The notes below the pieces were generated by a model. The model saw only the letters and a program-made list of their open reading frames with translations. It was not told the origin of the DNA and made no database searches. Shown here piece by piece: positions 44,485 through 53,225 of a stretch of 64,000 nucleotides of DNA. Numbering within the stretch: position 1 is the stretch's first letter; each line of letters begins with the position of its first letter. Source of the stretch: Jiella mangrovi (GTDB taxonomy: Bacteria; Pseudomonadota; Alphaproteobacteria; Rhizobiales; Rhizobiaceae); the NCBI RefSeq assembly GCF_017815135.1, contig NZ_JAGJCF010000006.1:216232-280231 (forward strand), read 5' to 3'. A program made the position numbers and the translations under genes.

Positions 44485-45666
44485 TCACCCGAGCTGGCTC
44501 AGGGCTGCAAAACCCCGTTCGAGGTCGGCCTTGAGATCGGCGACGTCCTCGAGCCCGACCTGCAGGCGGATGAAGGTGCCGTCCGCCGGCCCCTTGGCGA
44601 TGGTGCGATCGGACAGGTCCGCCGCGACTGCGAGGCTCTCATGGCCGCCCCAGGAATAGCCGAGGCCGATGATCTCCAGCGCGTCGAGGAAGGCCGCCGC
44701 GCGCTCGAAGCCGCCTGACAGGAGGAAGGAGAAGAGCCCCGACGAGCCGGAAAACTGCCGCGCGTAGAGCTCATGATCAAAGAAGGAGGCGAGCGCCGGA
44801 TGACGAACCTCGGCGACGTCGTCGCGAGCTTCCAGCCATGACGCCAGCTCCAGCGCCGAGGCCTGATGCCGCTCCAGCCGGACGCCCATCGTCTTGAGGC
44901 CCCTGAGAACGAGATAGGTGTCGTCCGGCGCCGCGTTGACGCCGATCTGCAGCTGCGTCTCGCGAAGCTGTCCAAAGGTCGCCTCGTTGGCGGAAACCGA
45001 TCCCATCATCACGTCGGAATGGCCGCCGGGATATTTGGTCAAGGCGTGGATCGAGAGATCGACGCCGTGGTCGAGCGGCCGGAAAAACAGCGGTGTCGCC
45101 CAGGTGTTGTCGAGCATGGTGACCGCGCCCCCGGCATGGGCGGCGTCGCAGACGGCCCGAACGTCCATCATCTCGAAGGTGTTGGAGCCGGGCGCCTCCA
45201 GGAACACGACCTTGGTGTTCGGTTTCATGAGATCGGCGATGCCGGCCCCCACGTGCGGATCGAAATATTCGACGGTAACGCCCATCCGCTCGAGCGTGCC
45301 GTGGGCGAACTGGCGGGTGGGGGAATAGACCGAATCCACGATCAGGCAGTGGTCTCCGGCACCGAGAAAGGCGAGAAGGGGAATCGAGATGGCGGCGAGG
45401 CCCGAGGGCACCAGAATCGTGTCGTGCGCCCCCTCCAGTTCGCTCAGCGCGTCTTCCAGCACCTTCGTCGTGGGTGTCCCGCGTAGTCCATAAGTATAAG
45501 GAAGCGACTTGCGCTTCTTCATTGCATCGGTCGACTCGAACAGCACGGTCGAAGCGTGGACGACCGGCGGATTGACGAAACCATGCATGGATCGGGGATC
45601 GTAAGGGCCGTGCGCCAGCAGTGTATTAGGGCCAGTTTGCCGAGTTTTTGAGCGGTCGGTGGTCAA
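44485..45666 (-). CDS. metC: Cystathionine beta-lyase
   Basis: About 393 residues from a TTG at 45666 with AGAAGGAC before it; a longer open frame reaches 45738 but is not conserved. It is a PLP enzyme of the Cys/Met family: LPYTYGLRGTPTTKVLEDALSELEG, LVPSGLAAIS, DNTWATPLFFRPLDHGVDLSIHALTKYPGGHSD with the PLP lysine in TKYPGGH. It splits cystathionine to homocysteine, pyruvate and ammonia. It is divergent from aapJ; both lie in amino-acid metabolism and uptake and may share control through the intergenic region. Confidence 0.9.
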   Translation of the reverse strand: MTTDRSKTRQTGPNTLLAHGPYDPRSMHGFVNPPVVHASTVLFESTDAMKKRKSLPYTYGLRGTPTTKVLEDALSELEGAHDTILVPSGLAAISIPLLAFLGAGDHCLIVDSVYSPTRQFAHGTLERMGVTVEYFDPHVGAGIADLMKPNTKVVFLEAPGSNTFEMMDVRAVCDAAHAGGAVTMLDNTWATPLFFRPLDHGVDLSIHALTKYPGGHSDVMMGSVSANEATFGQLRETQLQIGVNAAPDDTYLVLRGLKTMGVRLERHQASALELASWLEARDDVAEVRHPALASFFDHELYARQFSGSSGLFSFLLSGGFERAAAFLDALEIIGLGYSWGGHESLAVAADLSDRTIAKGPADGTFIRLQVGLEDVADLKADLERGFAALSQLG

Positions 45667-45716
45667 CTGTTTGTCCTTCTGACTATTCCGTCTGCAGCTT
45701 CGATGCTTTTGCCAGT

Positions 45717-45743
45717 CTGTCGTGGGAAAGAAAAACACGACAG
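45717..45743. promoter_or_regulatory. Perfect inverted repeat between metC and aapJ
   Basis: CTGTCGTG and CACGACAG are separated by 11 A-rich bases. The site lies about 50 bases upstream of the metC start and 144 upstream of aapJ, so it could be an operator for either gene or a hairpin in the metC leader. The regulator is unknown. Confidence 0.4.
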
Positions 45744-45886
45744 CTTGACCTGATTAAAAATTTGTCATGGAATTGCGGCGGTTGGCGGAGGTGCCCGAGA
45801 GATCGAGCGGCGCCACCGGTGCTGCGCCGCAATGACAGAGGCGCGGCCAAAGATACAAACGATAACCCAAATGGGAAGGCATCCTG

Positions 45887-46906
45887 ATGAAATCCAAGCT
45901 CCTGACCGCCGCGCTCGGCCTGACGATCGCGGGGCTCGCCGGCGGCGCTGCTTCGGCGCAGACGCTCGACACCGTCAAGGAACGCGGCGCGCTCAGATGC
46001 GGCGTGAACACTGGCCTGCCGGGCTTTGCATCCCAGAACGACCAGGGCGAATGGCAGGGTCTCGACGTCGATTACTGCAAGGCCGTCGCCGCCGCCGTCT
46101 TCGGTGATCCCTCGAAGGTCCAGTACTCGCCGCTGTCGGCCGTTCAGCGCTTCCCGGCGCTGCAGAACAACGAAATCGACATGCTGGCCCGCAACACCAC
46201 CTGGACGATGGACCGCGACACCACGCTCGGCCTCGCCTTCGCCGGCGTCAACTACTATGACGGCCAGGGCTTCATGGTGAAGAAGGAGCTCGGCGTGAAC
46301 TCCGCGCTCGAACTGTCCGGCGCGACCGTCTGCGTCCAGTCCGGCACCACCACCGAGCTGAACCTCGCCGACTACTTCCGCACCAACAAGATGGACTACA
46401 ATCCGGTCGTCATCGAGGCGCAGTCGGACGTGAACTCGGCCTATGATTCCGGCCGCTGCGACGTTCTGACGACGGACGCTTCCGGTCTTGCGGCCTCGCG
46501 CCTCGAGCTGAAGAACCCCGACGACAACGTCATCCTGCCCGAGATCATCTCCAAGGAGCCGCTCGGACCCGCCGTGCGCCAGGGCGACGACCAGTGGTTC
46601 AATATCGTCAAGTGGACGCATTTCGCTCTCCTCGACGCGGAAGAGCTGGGTGTCACCCAGGCCAATGTCGAGGACATGATGAAGTCCGACAATCCGGAAA
46701 TCCGCCGTCTCCTCGGGGAGGACAAGGATTTCGGTGCTTCGATCGGCCTGTCCAAGGACTGGGTGGTCAACATCATCAAGGCCGTCGGCAATTACGGCGA
46801 GATCTTCGAGCGCAACATCGGCGTCGATACGCCGCTGAAGATCCAGCGCGGCCAGAACGCCCTGTGGACCAAGGGCGGCATCCAGTACGGCATGCCGATC
46901 CGCTGA
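45887..46906 (+). CDS. aapJ: General L-amino acid ABC transporter substrate-binding protein AapJ
   Basis: 339 residues with signal peptide (cleavage after GGAASA). The mature protein starts QTLDTVKERGALRCGVNTGLPGFASQND, the AapJ/BztA pattern, followed by CVQSGTTTELNLADYFRTNK and DVLTTDASGLAASR. It binds many L-amino acids in the periplasm for AapQMP. GGAAGG precedes the ATG. A strong hairpin follows the gene, probably giving more binding protein than permease. Confidence 0.94.
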   Translation: MKSKLLTAALGLTIAGLAGGAASAQTLDTVKERGALRCGVNTGLPGFASQNDQGEWQGLDVDYCKAVAAAVFGDPSKVQYSPLSAVQRFPALQNNEIDMLARNTTWTMDRDTTLGLAFAGVNYYDGQGFMVKKELGVNSALELSGATVCVQSGTTTELNLADYFRTNKMDYNPVVIEAQSDVNSAYDSGRCDVLTTDASGLAASRLELKNPDDNVILPEIISKEPLGPAVRQGDDQWFNIVKWTHFALLDAEELGVTQANVEDMMKSDNPEIRRLLGEDKDFGASIGLSKDWVVNIIKAVGNYGEIFERNIGVDTPLKIQRGQNALWTKGGIQYGMPIR

Positions 46907-46917
46907 TCTGACAATCG

Positions 46918-46945
46918 TCGGGCGTCCCGTTCGCGGGGCGCCCGA
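46918..46945 (+). terminator. Hairpin after aapJ (attenuating)
   Basis: TCGGGCGTCCC and GCGGGGCGCCCGA form a GC-rich stem with a short loop, 11 bases after the aapJ stop, followed by TCTGTCTTTC. It probably lets only part of transcription continue into aapQ, 121 bases further on. Confidence 0.6.
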
Positions 46946-47066
46946 TCTGTCTTTCAGGATCACGAAACCGTCAGGCCTTGGGTCGTCTGCGCAAGGCGCG
47001 CGCTGTTTGGTGCGTGCCTCATGGACGGCGTATACTCTGCCTTCCGCGCCATAGGAGTTCGTCGCC

Positions 47067-48257
47067 ATGAGCGCCGAAACACATCCGGCCCCGCGATCTT
47101 CGTCCTGGGCGTCGGTTCTGAACAATCCGACGGTGCGAAGCATCGTCATCCAGGTGACGCTGATCGTTGCCCTGGTCGTCTTCGTCTGGTGGATCGTCTC
47201 CAACACCGCGCGCAACCTCGCCGAGGCGAACATCGCGTCCGGCTTCGGCTTCCTGTGGTCGCGCGCCGGATTCGACATCGCGATCACGCCGATCGCCTAT
47301 ACGTCGAACGAGACCTATGGCGAGGCGATCGTCATCGGCATCCTCAACACGCTGATCATCTCGGGCGCCGGCATCGCGCTGGCGACGATCCTCGGCTTCA
47401 TCGTCGGGATAGGCCGGCTGTCGGGCAATTTCCTGATCCGACTGCTCTCGACGGTCTATGTCGAGACCTTCCGCAACATTCCGCCGCTGCTGGTCATCCT
47501 GTTCTGGTATTTCGGCGTTCTCTCGGTGCTGGGCGGCCCCCGCGGGCTGGAGGAAAACGCCTTCGGCGTCTATCTCACCAATCGCGGTCTGCAGGTGCCG
47601 GCGGTGATTTTCGGCTTCCTGGCCTGGGCATCGCTCGTCGCCTTCGTCGTCGGCATCGTCGCCACGGTGATCATCGCCCGCCGCAACAAGGCTCATCAGC
47701 TGGCCACCGGCGAGCGCAAGCCGCTTTTATGGACCGCGGTGGCGCTGATCGTTGGCCTGCCGATCATCGCCTTTCTCGTCACCGGCCTGCCCGCGACGAT
47801 GGAGTTTCCGACCGCCAACCGCTTCAATCTGGCGGGCGGCATCCAGATCCGGCCGGAATTCATCTCGCTGTGGCTGGCCCTGTCGATCTATACCGGCGCC
47901 TTCATCGCCGAGATCGTCCGGGCCGGCATCATGTCGGTGTCAAAGGGGCAGAACGAGGCGGCCTCGGCCCTCGGCCTGACACGAGGGCAGGCCCTGCGTC
48001 TCGTCGTCGTGCCGCAGGCCTTCCGGGTGATCATCCCGCCGCTGACCAGCCAGTATCTGAATCTCACGAAAAACTCCTCGCTCGGCCTTGCCGTCGGCTA
48101 TCCCGAACTCGTGGCCGTCGGCTCGACGGTCCTCAACCAGTCCGGCCAGTCGATCGAGGTCGTCTGTATCTGGATGGCGGTCTATCTGACGATCAGCCTG
48201 TCGGTCTCGGCCTTCATGAACTGGTTCAATTCGAAAATGGCTCTGGTCGAGCGCTGA
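47067..48257 (+). CDS. aapQ: General L-amino acid ABC transporter permease AapQ
   Basis: 396 residues with about eight membrane segments. HisM-type permease motifs: [46 protein letters not shown], and the EAA loop [28 protein letters not shown]. It pairs with AapM to form the channel. AGGAG precedes the ATG; it ends 13 bases before aapM. Confidence 0.94.
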   Translation: MSAETHPAPRSSSWASVLNNPTVRSIVIQVTLIVALVVFVWWIVSNTARNLAEANIASGFGFLWSRAGFDIAITPIAYTSNETYGEAIVIGILNTLIISGAGIALATILGFIVGIGRLSGNFLIRLLSTVYVETFRNIPPLLVILFWYFGVLSVLGGPRGLEENAFGVYLTNRGLQVPAVIFGFLAWASLVAFVVGIVATVIIARRNKAHQLATGERKPLLWTAVALIVGLPIIAFLVTGLPATMEFPTANRFNLAGGIQIRPEFISLWLALSIYTGAFIAEIVRAGIMSVSKGQNEAASALGLTRGQALRLVVVPQAFRVIIPPLTSQYLNLTKNSSLGLAVGYPELVAVGSTVLNQSGQSIEVVCIWMAVYLTISLSVSAFMNWFNSKMALVER

Positions 48258-48270
48258 GGGGAACGGAAAA

Positions 48271-49770
48271 ATGGAAGAACAGGTTTTCCGGTTCGTCTCG
48301 AAGGAACAGAAGGCGGCGCTGCCGCCTCCCGAGAGCGAGGTCGGCCCCCTCGGCATCGTGCGTCGCAACCTCTTTGCGACGCCGGTCGATATCGTGCTGT
48401 CGATCGCCGCGGGTATCGTGGTCGTCTGGGGCGTGTGGGGCATTTTCCAGTGGGCCGTCATCGACGCCGTCTTCACCGGCTCCGATCGCGAGGCCTGCCT
48501 CGTCGAGGGCGGTGGTCACGGCGGCGCCTGCTGGGCGTTCGTCAAGGCGAAGTTCGGGCAGTTCGTCTACGGGGTCTATCCGTTCGACGATCGCTGGCGG
48601 GTCGATGTGCTGTTCGTCATGCTGGCGCTTCTCGTCGCCGGGCTGGCGATCCCCAAGGTGCCCTACAAGCGGCTGAATGCGGTTCTGCTCTTCGGCGTCT
48701 TTCCGGTCGTCACGCTCGTGCTTCTGACCGGCGGACAGTTCTCCTTTTCCGGCGGCATGCTGGCGTTTCTGTTCCTGATCGCCGCGGGCTTCACCATCGC
48801 CGACGTCTCTTCCGAGCCGCAGGTGGGTTCCCACAGCCTGCCGGTGAAGATCGCCATCGGCGCGGCCGCGCTGTCGCTCCTGTCGATTCTCGTCGCGGGG
48901 CTGGTCGATGCGCGCACCGTCGTGTTTCTCGACTTCCGCTTCTCGGCGCTATCGCTGGTCTCGCTCCTTGCTGCGCTGGTGGCGCTCGGTGCGGTGCTCT
49001 ACGCCGGCTTCATGGCAAGGCGTGGCGAGGGAAACGTCGCGCGGATGTTCTATCCGGCGATCGCCGTCATCCTCTTCGTCTTCCTGATGACGACGAATTT
49101 CGGCCTCTCCCATGTCCCGACCAATCTTTGGGGCGGGTTGATGCTGACCCTCGTCGTCGCGCTGTCGGGCATCGCGGCGTCGCTGCCGCTCGGCGTTCTG
49201 CTGGCCCTCGGGCGGCGCTCGGACATGCCGGCGGTGAAGCTGCTGTCCGTGATCTTCATCGAGTTCTGGCGTGGCGTGCCGCTGATCACCGTGTTGTTCA
49301 TGGCGAACTTCATGCTGCCACTGTTCATGCCCGAGGGCGTGACCTTCAACCAGCTGCTCAGGGCCTGTGTCGGCGTCGCCCTGTTCTCGGCCGCCTACAT
49401 GGCCGAGGTGATCCGCGGCGGCCTGCAGGCGATCCCCAAGGGGCAGTACGAGGGCGCCGACGCCATGGCGCTGACCTACTGGCAGAAGATGCGGATGATC
49501 ATCCTGCCGCAGGCGCTGAAGCTGGTGATCCCCGGCATCGTCAACACCTTCATCGGTCTCTTCAAGGACACCAGCCTCGTCTACATCATCGGTCTTGCCG
49601 ATCTTCTCGGCACGGTGCGGCGCGGCTTCAACGATCCGAACTGGATCACGCCCTCAACGCCGGCGACGGGGCTGATCTTCGCCGCCTTCATCTACTGGCT
49701 GTTCTGTTTTTCGATGTCACGCTACTCGATCTATACGGAACGCCGCCTCGATACCGGCCACAAGAGCTGA
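48271..49770 (+). CDS. aapM: General L-amino acid ABC transporter permease AapM, enlarged
   Basis: 499 residues, against about 384 in Rhizobium and Sinorhizobium AapM. The C-terminal permease domain is normal ([55 protein letters not shown] loop [27 protein letters not shown]). The extra length lies at about residues 155-275 between LLTGG and [11 protein letters not shown]. It holds three or four additional hydrophobic segments (about 161-177, 193-213, 226-247, 261-275), perhaps two hairpins. The reading frame is continuous, so it is not a fusion artefact of a frameshift. Effect on transport is unknown. Confidence 0.9.
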   Translation: MEEQVFRFVSKEQKAALPPPESEVGPLGIVRRNLFATPVDIVLSIAAGIVVVWGVWGIFQWAVIDAVFTGSDREACLVEGGGHGGACWAFVKAKFGQFVYGVYPFDDRWRVDVLFVMLALLVAGLAIPKVPYKRLNAVLLFGVFPVVTLVLLTGGQFSFSGGMLAFLFLIAAGFTIADVSSEPQVGSHSLPVKIAIGAAALSLLSILVAGLVDARTVVFLDFRFSALSLVSLLAALVALGAVLYAGFMARRGEGNVARMFYPAIAVILFVFLMTTNFGLSHVPTNLWGGLMLTLVVALSGIAASLPLGVLLALGRRSDMPAVKLLSVIFIEFWRGVPLITVLFMANFMLPLFMPEGVTFNQLLRACVGVALFSAAYMAEVIRGGLQAIPKGQYEGADAMALTYWQKMRMIILPQALKLVIPGIVNTFIGLFKDTSLVYIIGLADLLGTVRRGFNDPNWITPSTPATGLIFAAFIYWLFCFSMSRYSIYTERRLDTGHKS

Positions 49771-49793
49771 AGCTTCCATAAGGAATTCCTGAC

Positions 49794-50600
<807 letters not shown>

Positions 50601-50601
50601 C

Positions 50602-50763
50602 GCCGGCATCTCCCCGCAAAGAGGGGATCGATCATCGACGCTGATCGGAGCTTCCGTTTCGCGTCACCTTTGAACCAAAGGCGGCGGCGCGCCCGGAAGC
50701 GGTCCGATCTCTCCCTTGTGGGGAGATGCTCGCCCTTCGAGAAAGGCTCAGGCGGGCAGGCTG
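50602..50763. repeat. Dispersed palindromic repeat, copy 3 (degenerate)
   Basis: The start GCCGGCATCTCCCCGCAAAGAGGGGAT and the distal half GATCTCTCCCTTGTGGGGAG to GGCTCAGGCGGGCAGG keep the repeat's CCGGCATCTCCCC and GAAGGCTCAGG-type blocks. It lies right after the aapP stop. Confidence 0.7.
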
Positions 50764-51137
50764 TGAGCCGCACTAAAACCATCAGGCCACCCCTCATTGC
50801 GCCACTCAGCCAACCGCCGGCTCGGCGGTCAGCGGCCGGTGCGAACCCTCGCAGGAGCTGTCGGGCTTGCTCCTGGTGACGAAGATCGGAACGGCGGAGA
50901 GGCGGCTGGAGGCGCTGGAGGCGGCATCCAAGGTCAGGCATGATCTCCCCTCGCGCGTCAGACCTGCTGGACTTGCCGCCCTTTAGGCTTGTGCTTTGCG
51001 GCGCTCGGGGGGCGATCGGAACGTGCATCGCAACCGGGGCGGGCTTTTGGGCTTGGCAACCGAACCTCACGGCCCGCTCGCGGAACCTTGAACATCATCA
51101 GCCGTTTATCAGCGACGTTTGAGATCCGGGGGATGAC
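50764..51137. other. Intergenic stretch without recognised feature
   Basis: Between copy 3 of the repeat and the AI-2E-family gene I see no conserved reading frame, RNA or clear promoter. A GGGGG lies close to the next TTG start. Confidence 0.5.
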
Positions 51138-52310
51138 TTGTCGTCGGAAAAAGAAGCCAGCCGACGGAGCGAACAGCGCTCCACGACGATCTCCCCGACA
51201 ATCGGCCTCGTCAACACGCAAACCTTCGAAAGCGGCCCGCGCTGGGCCGTCATCGGCATATTCTTCATCCTGTTCTTCGGGGCGCTCTATCTGACGGCAA
51301 GCTTTTTGCTGCCGGTCATTCTGGCGCTTCTTTTCGCGCTGGTGATGAGCCCGATCGTCAGGTTTCTGCGGCGCCGCCTGAAGATCTGGGAGCCGCTGTC
51401 AGCCCTCGTTCTGGTGGTCGGTTCGCTGCTCACCCTGACGCTCGGCTTCTACATGCTGAGTGATCCGATCACCAATCTCGTCAACGACGCGCCCCGATAT
51501 GCCGCTGCCGTGGACAATGAGATGCGGTCGATCCGCGATCGGCTGGATCGGTTCCAGGCCGCGCAGGAAGAAGTGCGCAAAGCGACGGACGATCCGCCCA
51601 GTGCGACCGAGGATGCTCCCAGAGAGGTCGTCGTCAAAAATCCGGGGCTCCTCGACAATGTCACCCAGACGGCGCCGCAAATCCTCGCGTCGATCGCCTT
51701 CTCTCTGATTTTTCTGTATTTTCTTCTCGCCTCGGGCGACCTTTTCTACCAGAAGCTCGTGCGGGCCATGCCGACCTTGTCGGACAAGAAGCGGGCGCTG
51801 CACATCGCCCACGACATCGAACGTGAGCTTTCGCGCTACCTTTTCACCATCACGCTGATCAATATCTGCCTCGGCATCGCGGTCGGCACCTGCCTGTGGT
51901 GGGTCGGCATGCCGACACCGATCGTCTTCGGCGCTCTGGCGACGCTCCTCAATTTCATTCCCTATATCGGCTCGATCATGGGTATGGCGCTTGTCGGCGT
52001 CATCGCTCTTGCCGAATACGGCCATCTGGCGAGCGCTGCCGTACCCGTCCTGCTTTATCTCGCATGCACGACGGTCGAGGGCCAGTTCCTGACGCCGATG
52101 ATCGTCGGCCGACGCCTGGAAATGAATGCCGCCGCAATCTTTCTCGCGGTCGCCTTCTGGGGCTGGATCTGGGGCGTCGTCGGCATGTTCCTCGCGGTGC
52201 CGCTGATGGTCTGCATCAAGGTGTTTGCCAGCTACATCGAGCCGTTGACCGCGCTCGGCGACTTCCTGTCGGCCGAGCAGACCCGGCAGGACGATGACGA
52301 CGACGACTGA
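51138..52310 (+). CDS. AI-2E/PerM family transporter
   Basis: 390 residues from a TTG with GGGGG 6 bases before it. Seven or eight membrane segments. The N-terminal pair (RWAVIGIFFILFFGALYLTASFLLPVILALLFALVMSPIVRFLRR), a periplasmic coiled region (~residues 110-170) and the family core ALATLLNFIPYIGSIMG and TTVEGQFLTPMIVGRRLEMNA are clear. Family members include TqsA and PerM; substrates are mostly unknown. The tail is six aspartates. Converges with the SDR gene. Confidence 0.88.
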   Translation: MSSEKEASRRSEQRSTTISPTIGLVNTQTFESGPRWAVIGIFFILFFGALYLTASFLLPVILALLFALVMSPIVRFLRRRLKIWEPLSALVLVVGSLLTLTLGFYMLSDPITNLVNDAPRYAAAVDNEMRSIRDRLDRFQAAQEEVRKATDDPPSATEDAPREVVVKNPGLLDNVTQTAPQILASIAFSLIFLYFLLASGDLFYQKLVRAMPTLSDKKRALHIAHDIERELSRYLFTITLINICLGIAVGTCLWWVGMPTPIVFGALATLLNFIPYIGSIMGMALVGVIALAEYGHLASAAVPVLLYLACTTVEGQFLTPMIVGRRLEMNAAAIFLAVAFWGWIWGVVGMFLAVPLMVCIKVFASYIEPLTALGDFLSAEQTRQDDDDDD

Positions 52311-52350
52311 CAGCTGGTCGGCTTGCCCCGCTTGAAGAGCGGCTGCTTTC

Positions 52351-53097
52351 TCAGTGGGCGTAGATCATCTTGCGGGTCATGCCGCCATCGACGACCAGCG
52401 TCTGGCCGGTGATAAAGCCGGCTTTCTCGCCATCGAGGAGAAAGGCTGCGGCATGACCGATGTCGGCGGGAACGCCGACCCGGCCGACGAGATGCTGCTC
52501 GTGATCGACGGCCCTCAGCTCCTCGCCCGAAACATTGATCCAGCCCGGCGCGAGCGCATTGACGCGGACCTGCGGCGAGAGGCTGACGGCCAGCGAATGA
52601 GCGAGCGCGAAGAGCCCGCCCTTGGTCGCCGAATAGGATTCGGTGTCGGCCTCCGACATGAAGGCCCGGCTGGAGGAGATCAAGAGCATGGCGCCGCCGC
52701 TTTTCCTCAGCTCGGGCCCACCGTGCTTGGCGAAGAGAAAACTCTGGGAGAGATTGACGTCGAGGACGCGGTGCCAGTCCTCGTAGGATAGATCATCAGC
52801 CGGAACGCGCTTCATGATACCGGCATTGCAGACGATCGCGTCGAGCCGGCCGAAGGTTTCGCACGTCCTTTCGACCGCCGCGGCGGTGTCGTCCTGCGAG
52901 GCGACGTCGCCGCTCATCGTCGCGAGCGCCCCGCTTTCGGCCGCAGCCGCCATCTCCCGTGAGAGCTGTTCCAGGCCGGCCGTGTCTTCATCCATCGCTG
53001 CAACCTTGCCGCCGTCGGCGAGCAGGCGTTGCGTGATGGCGCGGCCTATCCCGGAGGCGGCGCCGGTGACGATGGTGACACTGTTTCTGAGGCTCAT
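52351..53097 (-). CDS. SDR family oxidoreductase
   Basis: 248 residues. Classical short-chain dehydrogenase: TGAASGIG near residue 12, CNAG (IVCNAGIMKR), catalytic Ser in LLISSSRAFM, YxxxK in YSATKGGLF, and ITGQTLVVDGG near the end. Cofactor is NAD(H) or NADP(H); substrate unknown. It stands alone, converging with the AI-2E-family gene and downstream (same strand) of the OmpA gene after a terminator. Confidence 0.85.
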   Translation of the reverse strand: MSLRNSVTIVTGAASGIGRAITQRLLADGGKVAAMDEDTAGLEQLSREMAAAAESGALATMSGDVASQDDTAAAVERTCETFGRLDAIVCNAGIMKRVPADDLSYEDWHRVLDVNLSQSFLFAKHGGPELRKSGGAMLLISSSRAFMSEADTESYSATKGGLFALAHSLAVSLSPQVRVNALAPGWINVSGEELRAVDHEQHLVGRVGVPADIGHAAAFLLDGEKAGFITGQTLVVDGGMTRKMIYAH

Positions 53098-53173
53098 CGT
53101 GGGGCTCCTTCCTGACGTGGCAGGCCGGCCTCTCCATAGGAGCGCCGGCCCGTCAAGCTCCTGGTCTGTTACG

Positions 53174-53209
53174 AAAAGCGGCGCCGCGAGATCGGCTCGC
53201 AGCGCCGCC
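53174..53209 (-). terminator. Intrinsic terminator after the OmpA-family gene
   Basis: On the minus strand GGCGGCGC pairs with GCGCCGC, with an inner CGAG/CTCG, followed by TTTT. It lies about 15 bases after the stop of the OmpA-family gene. Confidence 0.65.
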
Positions 53210-53225
53210 TCTGGGTTTCAAACGG

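Noticed and set aside
45667..45886. SAM riboswitch before metC
   Set aside because: No SAM-II-like conserved CGCTAAA core or pseudoknot could be found in the leader.
45683..47287. 534-codon open frame on the minus strand opposite aapJ
   Set aside because: Antisense to aapJ, whose signal peptide and binding-protein motifs are clear.
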